From the NCBI GenBank assembly GCA_031002005.1, contig CM061920.1, positions 119,340,095 through 119,404,094 on the forward strand: a DNA stretch of 64,000 nucleotides. The letters run 5' to 3'. The translations under genes were made by a program, and so were the position numbers. Positions 11,541 to 23,300 of the stretch are shown piece by piece. The notes under the pieces are model-generated. The model saw only the letters and a program-made list of their open reading frames with translations. It did no database searches and was not told where the DNA came from. Origin of the DNA: Vandiemenella viatica. Its lineage: Eukaryota > Arthropoda > Insecta > Orthoptera > Morabidae. The first letter of the stretch is position 1; each line of letters begins with the position of its first letter.

Positions 11541-11945
11541 TAATATAGTCCACGAAGATAGTAGTAAATTAGTAGGCTACATAGAAACAATGTAATATTT
11601 GTTAGTGCTATAAGTTTAAGAATAAAGAATGTAGCTATTATTACCATTGTGGAAGACATGGTGGCAACAGAATGTACAGGTGACATCATAACACAAAAAT
11701 TATTTTTGGACAAACCCATTAATAAACCACTGTCCTTATTGATTAATGGCCTGGTCTGAAATTTCTTTCTTGATTTGTTGTCACCCTCTTCTGTTCTTAC
11801 TTAATACTACCAATGTTAATAATATCTGTCATGTCTTTTACATAAAAAAAAATTGCAAATTTATTATAGTTTGGGAGTAACAGCTCTGAATTATAGAACT
11901 TCTTTGTTAGCCTGTGACATGTGAAAGTAACAGTGATTACCACAG

Positions 11946-13084
11946 CAGGGCCACATTTACGATCTGTAGGCCCCTAGGTTATATCCGGGGTGCGGGCCCT
12001 TTAGGACCTGTAGGCTCCTGGGCTATAAGTGTGGTGGGGGCCCTTATATATATATATATAGTAATATTGATTACTTATTATTAACTTAATAAACCTTTTA
12101 ATGCAATGATAGTAAAAATATACGAGGATAACTTACAGAAGAATCGAAAGTACAAAATGTGCTTTCTGTATCGATTCTGTGACTGAAATTAATGAGGTTA
12201 GCAGGTGATTCTCACATGTTCAGTATTCAGCTGATTATCGGTAGATAAGGTGCTGCCTATTGTACCTGTTTTGTTGAAAACAAACACCCTCAGCAAAATC
12301 CCGCAGAATAGAAAGTTTCAATAACAATATGAAAGAGCAGGTGTACATATTAAGATAAAACAAATGACGAAAGATGATTGAGATTACCAAAGCATTCAAT
12401 AGAAAAAAATTAAAAACACGATTATTTACAAATGCATGTCAACAGAAGACAACGACTAAACTGTTTTAGACAGAGCTCCACTAACCAGCGCCTTCTCTTG
12501 TCCCACAAAGCGATCAAGATTCCTCAATACTGAATTAAAGTTTTAAAAGAAATAGAACAAAAAAATTTAAAAAAAGATGAATTAAAAATAGCATTCATGT
12601 TAAATTTTAAAAACACTTTTTTCAATTATATTTTTTATAAGTACTTACTTTCAAAACAAAATGTTAAAACCACTACTTCTTGTTTACATCTATATAAAAT
12701 TAATTTATCTTACCAAACCTTACAACACGAAGGCTAGGGAATTTTAGTTCGTATTGCAGGTGTACAGTGACTTCAATCTAAATTCATAAGCGTTGGCCAC
12801 AGTATACTGCAACCTTATGTTAAAAGGGTTATAAGTTCTCAATGTTGAGCCACAAAGTTCTTATTTTTCGGTATAGGTGCACTGAAATCTTATTTTACAG
12901 TACACCCGTACTTCAGAGGATTGAACTGCACATGCTTGAACATTGTTTTCGGTTTTCACAAGTATTTCAGGACTTTCAGTGCTAAAAAACACCATTTCGG
13001 AAATCGGTTACTTTCTTTGCACATAATTTTTCCCCCATGTGGTGTGGGCCACAAGACTACAGCCTATGCCTAAATGTGGCCCTG
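11946..13084. mobile_element. Non-autonomous hAT transposon with perfect 8-bp target duplication
   Basis: The ends are CAGGGCCACATTTACG (11946) and, read inward on the minus strand from 13084, CAGGGCCACATTTAGG. They are flanked by identical 8-bp copies TACCACAG (11938-11945 and 13085-13092). CAGGG ends plus an 8-bp duplication identify the hAT superfamily. The 1139-bp interior has no hAT transposase frame, so it would need a transposase in trans. Internal GGGCCC-rich segments near the left end and a short TA microsatellite are visible. The intact duplication suggests a relatively recent insertion. Confidence 0.85.
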
Positions 13085-13300
13085 TACCACAGGTGATGAC
13101 AGGATGTCAGAGGCATACAAAAAATACATGTATAGCTCAATAATCATCCCAGACCAGCTAATAAAAAGGAGTACCAAATTAATACAGTTGTTATTATCAT
13201 TGTATGTATATGTATATAGAATATTTGGAAAGAAGAAGGAAGGTGAGAAATAACGGAGCTTCTCCCATGGTTTTGTCCACTCTGTCTTAGGAATGAAAGG

Positions 13301-14290
13301 ATGAGGGAGATGGGGGAAACGAATCAGGGAGCTGTGTGGGAGGGTCAGGATTCTGTAGCATGTCCTGTGGAGGCTGAGGCTATAGAGGTAGAAAGTAGAG
13401 ATGGTAGGATGGAGGAGGTTAAGAAGGATGGTAGGGTGCTGATAACAGGTTGTAGGAGAAATGCGGATAGTAGAATAAAAATGCCAGACACTTCAGAAAT
13501 TGTGGGGGGTGGGGGGGTGGAGAAGGTTTCATCTGGTGCCAGAGTCAGGAGGGGAAGAGCCTCATGTAGATACAGGAGTAGGTAAGAAACAATATGAAGA
13601 TAAGGGTTCTGCTGCAAGGTAGTAGCCATTGGAGAGGCTCTCTTCTGCAGGATCAGTTAGGCACAGGTTACAAGTTGGTGTTTTTTTAAACCTAGTGTAA
13701 CAACAGGTTACCGAGCGATGCGGTGTAACGGTTAGCGTTCTCGCCTTGCATTCGGGGGGATGGCGGTTCGAATCCCCGTCCGGTCATCCAGATTTGGGTT
13801 TTCCCAAATCACTCCAGGCAAATGCCGGGATTCTTCCTTCAAAAGGCCACGGCCAAATTCCTTCCCATTCCTTGCCCCCCCCCCCCATCCTTTCCCGTCT
13901 CTAAAGACCTCGCTGTTGAGACATAAAGCAGTTAAAAAAACAGGTCAAGTAACAGAGGATATAGATTCGCTTTTTAGGAGTTTCACTAAGGATGAGGTGT
14001 GGGGGAATAGTATTGATAGAAATGTGAGTTATAGTATATAGAATGACCTGAGAAAGGTAGTGAAGGAGGCACAGCATACCAGGGTTGAGCTCATGCAGGT
14101 TCTAAGTCTGGCCACAGTTGAACCACATTGTGAGGTGGGTAAATGTGGAAACGGAGGTGCTACATGGGAAATGCATTAGTTCTGTCTAAGGCCTGTAAAC
14201 ACCATTGGTAGGTGGGGCTTCACTAGTCATGGCCTACGACTAAATAGAAGGGGCCACGGGTACTTTGTGAATTGTTACTAAAGCTGTAAT
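13301..14290 (+). pseudogene. CR1-like ORF1 remnant with esterase-type C-terminus
   Basis: A 94-codon stretch (13301-13585; acidic then basic, with RVLITGCRRNADSRI) is followed, after the SINE insertion and several frame breaks, by 'GFTSHGLRLNRRGHGY' near 14215-14262. The SHGLHLN-type motif followed by RRG is the C-terminal catalytic His region of SGNH-esterase ORF1 proteins in CR1-group retrotransposons. The N-terminal catalytic Ser block cannot be picked out with confidence. The protein would have acted as an RNA-binding/esterase partner of the retrotransposition complex; here it is dead. Confidence 0.5.
13709..13938 (+). repeat. tRNA-derived SINE, family 1, copy 1 (complete head)
   Basis: The head shows pol III box-like sequence (GTGTAACGGTTAGCG) and a canonical B box GGTTCGAATCC. 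The body reads GGGTTTTCCCAAATCACTCC, AGGCAAATGCCGGGATTCTT and GGCCACGGCCAAATTCCTTC, and the tail ends GACCTCGCTGTTGAGACATA. It is flanked by a 7-bp duplication AACAGGT (13702-13708 and 13939-13945), confirming insertion into the CR1-like ORF1 region. More diverged relatives lie at 40.56 and 44.94 kb. Confidence 0.8.
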
Positions 14291-14639
14291 GGAGCCCATT
14301 TCCAGTGATGATGGGGTCAGGGCTGTGCCTTTTTTTTAGGTTAGGTGTTGCTGGTATTGGTATGGAAATATATGATCAAAATGATATTGACTGTAGCTCC
14401 ATGATGGAAAAAATTACAAATGCTAAAGAAATTGATGAAGCTGCTGAATCAAAACCTGATTGGGGTAGAAATAGGAAGGAGAAGATTAATGCTGATCACA
14501 AAGCCAGTAATAAGGGTGTTACTGGTGAACTGTCAAATTTTAATGAAGAAAGTTATAGAATTTGCAAACTTAATATAGATACGTGAACCATAAGTAATCA
14601 GAGTCTTGATTAAAAGAAGAATACTAGACAATGGGGGTT

Positions 14640-15000
14640 TTCCTGGCGGTTAAATAGTGTACTGCAGAGATATGGAGCACTTGGTGGAGGGGTTTCCATA
14701 CTGGCATTCACAGACCATGACCATAACTTACTTGTAGTAGATTTCTGTGGTAATAAAAAAGAAAAAATCAGAGTATTGGCTGCTTACTGCAGAGGAAGAA
14801 TGACTGATGAAGATGAAGCTGTTTGGGAGGAGAAATTAAATTCATACTCAGATTTCAGAGGAGAGAATAGAATGGTCATTATTAGTGGGGATTTAAATTT
14901 ACCAGGTGTAAACTGGGCAGAAAATAGGATTAACAACACAAGGGAATAGAGTTTTGCACATACCTTAGCAAAGCATATTGAGTTTAAACACTAGGCGACA
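14640..15000 (+). pseudogene. APE-type endonuclease remnant of the CR1-like element
   Basis: Translation around 14690-14935 gives 'GGGVSILAFTDHDHNLLVVD', 'IRVLAAYCRGRMTDED' and 'MVIISGDLNLPGVNWAEN'. The SGDLNLPGVNW block corresponds to the GDFN catalytic segment of APE endonucleases, with Leu for the usual Phe. The C-terminal SDH block is not readable because of frame breaks (stop at 14947 and a deletion after it). The domain nicks target DNA for target-primed reverse transcription in active relatives. Confidence 0.6.
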
Positions 15001-15447
15001 AAACAGGTGGGATATAGCCAGATGATAACCTTGTGGGGTGTCAAGTAACTGAAGGAATAAGTGATAATGTAGCAGTTCTGTTGGATATTAGAGGATTCAG
15101 TAAACCAGTAGCCAAAACTGAAGGGGAAAATAGGTACAATTATAAAAGGCACAGAGTTCAAACTTGAGATATTTCAAGGAAAGTTTCAGCAAATGAAAGG
15201 ATCGCACAAGTACAGTAGAGTCAAGGTGGGAACAGTTCCAGGAGATAATAAGAAAGGGGGAAGAAATATTTATTCCAAAACAGAAAGAAAGAGAACCTAT
15301 TTATTATAATAGGGAGGTAAGGAGGTTGGTAAGAAGATAATATAACAGAGTTAAGAGACAAGAGGGTAGTAGGGAATATATGAAACAACTAAACAAAGAA
15401 TTAATAATAGCACAGAAGGTTAGAGTATTGTCAGTGCAGGGGGACCA

Positions 15448-16260
15448 TTGACTGATACATCTAGAGATTTCTATGGCTATATTAGAAAAGTGAGGGGAAG
15501 GGAAGGTGATGAGATAATTATAAATAAGGATGGAAAAGAAGTTATTGAAGGTTTAAAAAAGGCAGAGATTTTAAGTAGCTGGTTTAGTGAGATCTTTGGG
15601 GACAATGAATCCGAAACAGGAGGGTCTAATTCGGAGAACGAGCTTAACAACACAATAAGAAATGAGCAGACCAAAAAATTTGAAATTCATCCTTGGATAT
15701 CATGAAGGAACTAAGAAAGCTAAAAAAACATTAAGGGGCTGGTTTAGATAATATTACTACAAATATCTTAAAGATAACGGGATGTGACATTGAACCTTAT
15801 CTTGAAATATTATTTAAATCTAGTCAGGATACTTGCTGCTTACCAGAGGAATAAAAAAGTGCGATAGTAGTATCGGTACATAAATAGTATCAAAAATTAT
15901 AGGCCAATCAGTGGTAGGTAAATTAATGGAGAGATTGATATGCATCCACATCAGGAATATGTATGAGGAGAGTAAGTAGTTTTCAGGTCAACAACATCGC
16001 TTTTGGCAAGATCAGTTAATAGGATATATGCACAATATTTCGAATGAAATGGACAAGGGAGGCCAAATTGATAGGGTTGCACTAAACCTTTCAAAGGCCT
16101 TCGACAGAGTGAGCCATAAAATGGCAATAGATAAGGTAAAAGCTATTAGAGTGGATGAGAAAGTGATATGCTGGGTAGAAATTTTTTTAAAAAGGTAGAA
16201 AGAAGAAAGTTAGAGTAGGAAATGCAGTATCAAAAGAAGTGGAAGTGCCACATGGTAGCA
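15448..16260 (+). pseudogene. CR1-like reverse transcriptase, N-terminal part
   Basis: Segments include 'DFYGYIRKVRG', 'SSWFSEIFGD', 'LEILFKSSQDTCCLPEE' and, after frame changes, 'LSKAFDRVSHKM'-type palm sequence near 16085-16125. The frame reaches 'VPHGSI' at 16240-16260, where a Helitron splits the codon run; the sequence resumes at 18561 with 'LG...LFIILMND'. Several stops are present. Confidence 0.7.
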
Positions 16261-16289
16261 TCATATATATTATTTCTATAAGGTATTTT

Positions 16290-18110
16290 TTTTGTCACAA
16301 GCCTGTATCTTCTTTCATACTTGACCAAAATCAATGAATGAGGTGTCATTTTAAAGCTTATGGTCTCCACTTTGGTCACATCATATTTTAAGAAATGAAG
16401 TTTTCAGAATTCGACCCTTTAAAGAGCAAAAATGTCAATCTTTCTAAAATGCTGTTTTCTGTGTTACGAGTCATTTATCTTCCTTGATACGTATATGAAA
16501 TCGTTTAATGTAGTATCATTTTAAAGATTAAGATCTCCGCTTTAGTGACGTCATATATTAAGACAGATATTTTTCGGAATTCGACCCTTAAAGGGCAAAA
16601 GTATTAATATTTTTGCAATGCGTAATTGTGTCACGAGCGATTTATCTCTCTTAATATCTAACCGATATATATAAATGAGGTATCATATTAAAGATCGAGG
16701 TCTCCGCCATGGTAACATTATATTTCAAGAAAAGAATTTTTCGTTTTTCGACCCTTAAAGGGCAAAAATGTCGATTTTTCTAAAATGCGTTTTTTGTATC
16801 TCGAGCCATTTATCTCCCTGGATATCTAACCAAAATCAATAAATGAAGTAGGATTATGAGGAGTAATGTCTCAGCTTTGTGACATGATATATTAAGAAAG
16901 AATGTTTTTGCAATTCAACCATTAAAGGGAAAAAGTATAAATTTTTCAATAACGCATTTTTGTGTCACGAGTGATTTATCTCCCTTAATATCTAACCGAT
17001 ATAGATAAATGAGGTATCATATTAAAGAATAAGGCTTCCGCCGTGGTAACATTATATTTTAAGAAAGGAATTGTTTGTAATTGGACCCTTAAAGGGCAAA
17101 AATGTCAATTTTTATAAAATTCGTTTTTTATGTCTTGAGCTATTTATCTCCCTGGATATCTAACCAAAATCCATAAATCAAGTAGGGTTATGAGGCTTAA
17201 TGTCTCAGCTTTGTGACATCATATTTTAAGAAAGAATGTTTTTGTATTTCAACCATTAAAGGGAAAAGTATAAATTTTTTTATAATGCATTTTTGTGTCA
17301 CGATCCATTTATCTCCTTTATATATAACCGATATAGATAAATGAGGTATCATAGTAAAGATTAAGGTCTCCGCCATAGTCACATTATATTTTAAGAAAGA
17401 ATTTTTCGTTATTCGACCCTTAAAGGGCATAAATATCAGTATTTCTAAAATGCGTTTTTTGTGTCTAAAGTCATTTACCTCTGTTGACAATTAAAAAAAA
17501 TTGATAAACGAGGTATCATTTAAAAGATTAAGGTCTTCGTAATGTCTTCGGTTCCGTTACCACATTTTAAAAAGAAATTTTTAAAAATTCTAACCTTAGA
17601 GGGCAAAAGTATTAATATTTTTACAACGCATTTTTCTGTCATGAGCTATTTATTTCCCTTGATTCCTAATCGAAATCAATAAATGACGTATCGATTTAAA
17701 TATCAAATTATCCACTATCCTCACATCATATTTTGAGAAAAAACTTTCTCCAAATTACACCCTTAAAGGGCAAAAATAACATCATTTCTCAAAACTTTTT
17801 TTTTTTTTACCTTGCTTGATAACTAACCAAAATCGATAAATGAGGTATCATTTTATAGACCAAGGTGGCTGCTTTGGTCACACCATATTTTATAAAAGAA
17901 ATTTTTTGTAATTCGACCATTACAGGACAAAAGTGTCAATATTAGTTATAGAACGTGTTGATTTTTTAAATGTTTGTTTTTATTATATGCATTTATCTTC
18001 TTCAATACCTAGCTGGAATCGATAAATGACATATCGTTTTAAAAATCAAGGTCTCCAGCTAGGTAAAATCATAAATTAAGAAAAAAATTCAGAATTTGGT
18101 GTTAAAGGTG
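16290..18110 (+). repeat. Tandem repeat array, ~167-bp monomer, ~11 copies
   Basis: The landmark CCCTTAAAGGGCAAAA, or its variants, recurs at about 16419, 16586, 16751, 16917, 17087, 17252, 17418, 17590, 17762 and 17922, with spacings of 160-172 bp. Each monomer also carries TTTATCTCC(t/c)T, GATAAATGAGGTATCA and AAGGTCTCCGC. Neighbouring units in the middle alternate between CCCTTAAAGGGC and CCATTAAAGGGA types, giving a period of about 335 bp. Outer copies are more diverged. Confidence 0.9.
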
Positions 18111-18534
18111 GTAGCGCGTATGAGACTGTTCAGAGCCAAGTCCCCAGATTTCAGCAGCGGATATCACAGAGAAGTCAATAAACTTTTTTTTATTCAATAA
18201 GGAGTTTTTCGTATATATTTTTTTCTTTTACGGAAACCCTGTCATTTTGCTATACAATTCCAATGTAATCATTTTATTTGCTCAGCAACAAATATCACAG
18301 AGATGTTGATATGTTGTGTGCAGTTTGTTAAGGTTGGTTTTATTCTACCAAGGTCAGTGACAGTTTGTCATAAATAAAGTGTGTTTTAAATTTTCCTAAC
18401 TGTTTCATAATATGTTGTGAGTATTTTGCTGTGTACCTATTACACTAAAAAAAAAAAATATTTGCTACAAAACTACGGTTCTACTATTCATTATATTACA
18501 AGCATTAAACCTCACTATTCGTCGTATTTTATTC

Positions 18535-18560
18535 GCGAAATTTTCGCACGGGTCGTCTAG
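18535..18560 (+). terminator. Helitron 3' terminal hairpin and CTAG end
   Basis: GCGAAA and TTTCGC pair around a single T, followed by ACGGGTCGT and the terminal CTAG. In Helitrons this structure tells the Rep/helicase transposase where rolling-circle transfer ends. Confidence 0.75.
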
Positions 18561-19332
18561 TATTGGGAGTATTTCTATTCATTATTCTAATGAATGATTG
18601 TGTTGATGGTTTACTATCAGAAGTTAGGTCATTTGTAGATGACTTAATGTAAGTATCAAAATGGTAGAGCACTGTAAACAGCTGCTGGATGATCTGGAGA
18701 GGATATCTAGCTGGGTTGGTAAACATGAGATGAAGATAAATGCAAAGAAGAGTCAGCTTATCAGATACACAGATAAAAATGTAAGGTTGATTATGATTGT
18801 AAGGCAGGCAAAGAATTGCTTGGTGAAGATTTAAAATCTAAATATCTTGGCATAAAATTTGATGAGAAGCTCAATTGGGCAGAACACATCTGACAGGTAG
18901 TAGGAAAAAAGTTTCAAAATATGTCACTTGTTGGAGAGAGTGATGAGGGGATACATGAGAGAAATAAAGGAATTGTGTCAAAAAAGCTTTGGTCAGACCA
19001 TTCCTTGAATATGGTGGTGTAGTACGGAACCCACATTTTTGGTATCAAATACAGAAGTTGGAGGGGATGCAACAAAGGCTGCTAGATTTGTCTCTGGAAA
19101 TTACCACAGAACACAATGAGTAACCGATATGATAAAAGAGCTGGAATGGGATGCATTGGAAGACAGGAGGAGGGAGAAGAGAGTCATTGGAGTATACAAG
19201 GCATATATTGGTGATGAGGTGTGGAAAGATATTGGTGTAAGAATTAAAAGTAATGCACGGAAGGGAAAAGATGACTGTGACCACAAGCCAGCACTCAATT
19301 TCAGTGTTGGAAAGATTCTCTTTCTTAGGTAA
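18561..19332 (+). pseudogene. CR1-like reverse transcriptase, C-terminal part
   Basis: Continues the frame interrupted at 16260: 'FIILMND' then the 'VDD'-type palm block near 18625-18650, 'KYLGIKFDEKLNWAEHI' (about 18840-18890), 'TKLWSDHSLNMV', 'RLLDLSLEITTEHNE', and the tail 'MIKELEWDALEDRRREKRVIGVYKAYIGDEVW' (19129-19332). Stops interrupt it, for example within the tail of the thumb. Confidence 0.75.
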
Positions 19333-19534
19333 GGAAGTTACCAAGAGAATTCATGAATAATTTACCAAAAATATGAAACAATTTAAAGTTGAAATTTGTA
19401 GATGGCAAAAGTAAGTTGGCATAGGAAAGGGGGAAAAAATGGGTGTGTGGGGAAAGTTTCACCAGAGCTTGCGCTCCATCGCAATCAAATTAAATTAGTT
19501 AATGATTAAAATTTCCGTGGTGGTGAAACACAGA

Positions 19535-20390
19535 TAGACATGTACATACATATAGCATTGAAAATTTTAGGTTTATATCTCTTCTTCAACAATAAAGTGA
19601 ATGTAGCTTCATGGGAGGCTGGAAGCTAGAGGCGCAGACCATTGGTCTCCGGCTCATGGAGGGGGGAAATCAACATGGTGAGAAGTACGTTTGGGAGTTG
19701 AAAGGCATAAAAAAAAAGAGCTGTAAAATTAAAAAAATACCACAGCTACAAGTCACGGACAGGTGGAAAGATTTGGCAAAAAATATATTCCAGTATAATA
19801 AATACTGGTGTTACCTTAAGACATGGTAACTAGCTGGTGCCTAGTATACCATAGATTGGAAAGCCAGTTACTCACCTTCTTAGTTCAGAGACGCTGCTTC
19901 TGTTTGAGAGGACTCTGTAGGCATAGATGGTGACACAAGAATTGAAATTTGGGTATTATGAGAGGTGGCATAACGAGATATTGGGTGGATTCTGGGTGAA
20001 TACTGTATGTTTTGGCCATTCATTTTGATGGCCAGTGGATTTGTGGTCTCACCAATGTATGAGACTGGGCAATGGTTGCAGTTTAGTTGATATATCAGGT
20101 GGGAGGATCCACAACTGAAAAACAGAGACATACATAAACACATATAGCAATGAAATTTTCAGGATTGTGTCCCATCTTCAACAATAAAGTGAGTGTAGCT
20201 GCTTGTTAGGCTGACAGCTGGAGATTTTACAGTTTTTGATTGGACAAGGTGGTGGAGGCATGGTGCATAACTTGCAGTGGCATCTGTGGAAAAGAGCCTT
20301 GTATGATGAGGAAACCCATGTTTGTAAGTAGGAGTCAGTTGTGCGATTCCATATCTTACAAGAGAGCCCCAAGGTTTCAATCCAAAGTGT
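19535..20390 (-). mobile_element. Penelope-like element 3' fragment with flanking direct repeats
   Basis: The minus-strand frame 20143-19880 contains 'LIYQLNCNHCPVSYIGETTNPLAIKMNG', a PLE GIY-YIG core (LIY, YIG, then the helix that normally reads TRMNGHR; the Arg is replaced here). On either side lie about 100-bp direct repeats (19535-19640 and 20125-20228) sharing CTTCAACAATAAAGTGA, GTGTAGCT or ATGTAGCT, and GGCTG. That arrangement resembles the pseudo-LTRs of Penelope copies. The reverse transcriptase is absent. The remaining open frame (20380-20159) resembles nothing I know. Confidence 0.6.
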
Positions 20391-23300
20391 AACCGGGAAA
20401 AAGTTTTTTCATTGCATTCATTCCAATATCATTTAAGGCCAGTATTGGGAACTAGGATTGGGAAAGAATTCAGCCATTGCCTTTTGAAGGAACTTTTCCA
20501 ACAGTCTCCTGGAACAATTTACAGACACCATGGAAAACTAAAATTGGATATCTGATTGGTTGTGAATCTGTGTCGTTTCAAATGTCGAACAAGCCCATTG
20601 GTTTTGGTCGGTAAGAAGTAATGCATAAGCCTTTAGTCAAAATAACTGGCGATATAAATGTTTTCCTACCAGCAGCATTTTTTTAGCTTAAAAATTTGAA
20701 ACCGCAAAGGATATGGATTTACTGTTCTTAATTATTATTATTACTATTAAAATTGTTACTACCACACTTTAATGCAATCAAAAATAGCTTCCTTTCTAAA
20801 TGTGTTATGGTGAAAAAAATCAGAGTTATTTTTCTGAAGCATTGAAAGATTTAGATATAATTAATTTATATTTTGTGGTTTAGTCACCATATACATACTT
20901 TTGTGAAAGCGCTTTTTACTTACGCTTAAACATTGTATTTATTTTCCAATCATTATTCTGTAATGTTGCAGTGCTGGAGAGTACTACTTAGTCCATTAAA
21001 ACTCTATAACTCCCATGCATACATATTTCAGAGAACTTTTTCAACATTTATCATTCAACTGCATTTGCTAGTAAATTGTCTGCTGTTTATTGAAAAAGAC
21101 CTTAAGAGAAAAGTGGTGTCATTCTCAAAAAAAATCATTATTTAAATAAACACTAACTAAAATGGGGATATTGATAATTAATTTAACTGTAGAACCCCAA
21201 AATTCACCTCTGTGTATCTGTAAATCATTTGCTCACAGAATCTTTTTTCGGTGTTGGATAAAATGCTGTGCACTGAAGGTCTATTATACTTTTAATTTAA
21301 TCTACCTCCTACCAGTTATGCTGTCCCATGAGGCAATCATATAGATCAAAGCATAATCCAAAGGTGAAGGGGTCTCATGAGTTCTCACTGCATCTGTACC
21401 TAATTTGAAATGTTTTTTTTTTTTTTTTTTTTTATTGCACGTTGGTCTGTCAACTTCTACGCATCTTCAATAACTGTTCACAACCCCATCTTATTAATCC
21501 TATTAAATGACTAAGTCATCTAGGAATAATGTAAGAACCTAGCTTGCGCTGGGGTGATGCACAAAGCTGGAATCTTAGCTATAACCGTGTGTAGCCTTGG
21601 ATGTAACAGTTTTGACTTAGTTAAGATGATATGGCCGCCACATAGGTTTTTAACCAGAAAACTATGAAAAGGTAATGTTCAATAATGATAAATAGTTCAT
21701 TGCCATTTAAAAAAGTATATTCTTCCAAATTTCACAAAGCCAAAAACTGTACAGGCAATCAGACGACTTTTCCAAAGTAATGTTTTACAAGTTCGATTAA
21801 CCAGTCGAGCCAGACCACACCCCAATAGTTCAAAGAATTAAATCACTAGTTGGAGAAAGCGAGTAAAAGTTCGTCACGCGCTTCCATTGTTCAAAATTTA
21901 GTTAATTTAGACAATCCCGAGGCCTCACTTGGAGAAATACTATTTTAACACGACATTATGGTTAACTTGAATAAAACAAGCGGCATTATTACAAAATAAA
22001 ACTTTCACCGACTACTGAAGCTAATGTGGTGTCGCGTCGATTGCTACTTGAAGACTGTCCCCTCGCATTGTTCCTAGCCGACTGACTTGCTCGCCGTGGC
22101 TACTAACCAGGAAAGTTCTGGTACTCACGGAGCGTGGGAAAACCTAGCGGCTGCACTTCCCATGAGAATCTCCCCGATAACTGATCAGTTTCTCATCTCA
22201 CATCTGAAGGTTTCATCATCTTATTTGACCACGACTTTAAAAATAATTCTATCTCCTTGAAACTTTACAAATCGCTAGATCTTTAAATAAATGTTAACTT
22301 TAGTTATTATACTAAACATCGTAACTTTAATAATTAAGCCGAAAATAAATAATTTAAGTATGAACCTTCGCAATCCCACTCCAGGCGAATGCCGAAAACT
22401 GATGAAATTGAAAATATTGAAAATACTATCTTAAAAACTGCAAAACTGCTTTCTAATTTGAATAAACATAAAAAAAAATTACTTTGAAAATGAAATGCAA
22501 TAATATTCTATCCAATCTAACTCGTAATTCTGAGAGCAAAATTTTGTGACGCAGTTACAAAATTTAACAGATAGCTTACAATAAGTTAACTTCTGATGTA
22601 AACTACCAACATGCTCATATATCCATCTTTTTTGGGACTTTTTTATATGCTAACACTTACCTAGGAAGTTTGTTTTCTGATTCACCCCTCCCCCCAAACT
22701 GCTTTAATCTTATTTATGATCCAGCTGTATCTCTCTGTCACATGCCTAGGAGATAACCAGTGCTACACTATAAAATTGGCCTCCTTTCCATGGTTCTTCT
22801 GAAATACCTATCATTTTATTCACTGGTGTTTCACTTCCATAACCTCTCCACGATGCTAATTTTTTTTATAATTTAAAAAAAAAACTTTTTTTTCCCTCAC
22901 AGACATTCCTGATAGGATTCGGGTTGGATAGATTCTATCATTAGCTATGATCATGTGGGTTTTTTTCCCCTGATGCTTCTGGTATTAATAAATTATACTT
23001 GTATAATTCATAAATTCAGTTGCCAGCTTCCTTGGAATATTTTAACTAAAGGTTTTTACACTGCAAGAAGCAACAGTAAGAACAGTCTATTGTTAGGAAT
23101 CTTTACACCAGGAATCAGCTCTCATTAAATTTATTTTGAAAATATTGCTGGTATTAGGAAATTAATAGTCTTAAAAGTAAAAGTTTATCATACTTTGAAT
23201 CAAAATTGAATATTATGGATTACTCTTCGAAAATATGTACTCCAAAATTACAGCATTCACTCATGCATGTTTACACTGCAACCCCATTTGAGTTAGTTTC

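Larger units (their letters stand above)
16261..18560 (+). mobile_element. Non-autonomous Helitron carrying a tandem-repeat array
   Basis: Begins TC (16261-16262) after host A16260 and ends CTAG (18557-18560) before host T18561, exactly the A|T insertion rule of Helitrons, without target duplication. Nine bases before CTAG lies a 6-bp hairpin (GCGAAA-T-TTTCGC, 18535-18547), the canonical 3' terminator. Deleting 2300 bp rejoins the retrotransposon's coding sense at 'HGSI|LG', and the uninterrupted order is seen in the copy at 33.2 kb. No Rep/helicase frame is present, so mobility would depend on an autonomous partner. Most of the interior is a 167-bp tandem array. Confidence 0.85.
13270..19500 (+). 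mobile_element. Long CR1-like non-LTR retrotransposon (copy b), with nested SINE and Helitron
   Basis: The longest of three copies. In order it shows an ORF1 region ending in an esterase-type block (GFTSHGLRLNRRG, about 14215-14260), an APE-type endonuclease block (VIISGDLNLPGVNW, about 14878-14920), a linker, reverse transcriptase (15.7-16.26 kb and 18.56-18.9 kb), and a C-terminal tail ending in '...ALEDRRREKRVIGVYKAYIGDE'. The SGNH-esterase ORF1 is characteristic of CR1-group elements. Frameshifts and stops occur throughout. Removing the SINE and the Helitron leaves roughly 3.7 kb. The 3' UTR (CGCAATCAAATTAAATTAG) matches the other copies. Confidence 0.75.

Noticed and set aside
13709..13790. 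tRNA-like sequence with a perfect B box
   Set aside because: It is the head of a SINE (target duplication, SINE body and tail follow), and no full cloverleaf can be drawn.
16290..18110. Centromeric or telomeric satellite
   Set aside because: The array is confined within Helitron borders and is only about 1.8 kb, so a structural chromosome role is not supported.
21840..22240. GC-richer block as a possible exon or LTR
   Set aside because: No open frame of note, no TG...CA ends or primer-binding site, and no family similarity.
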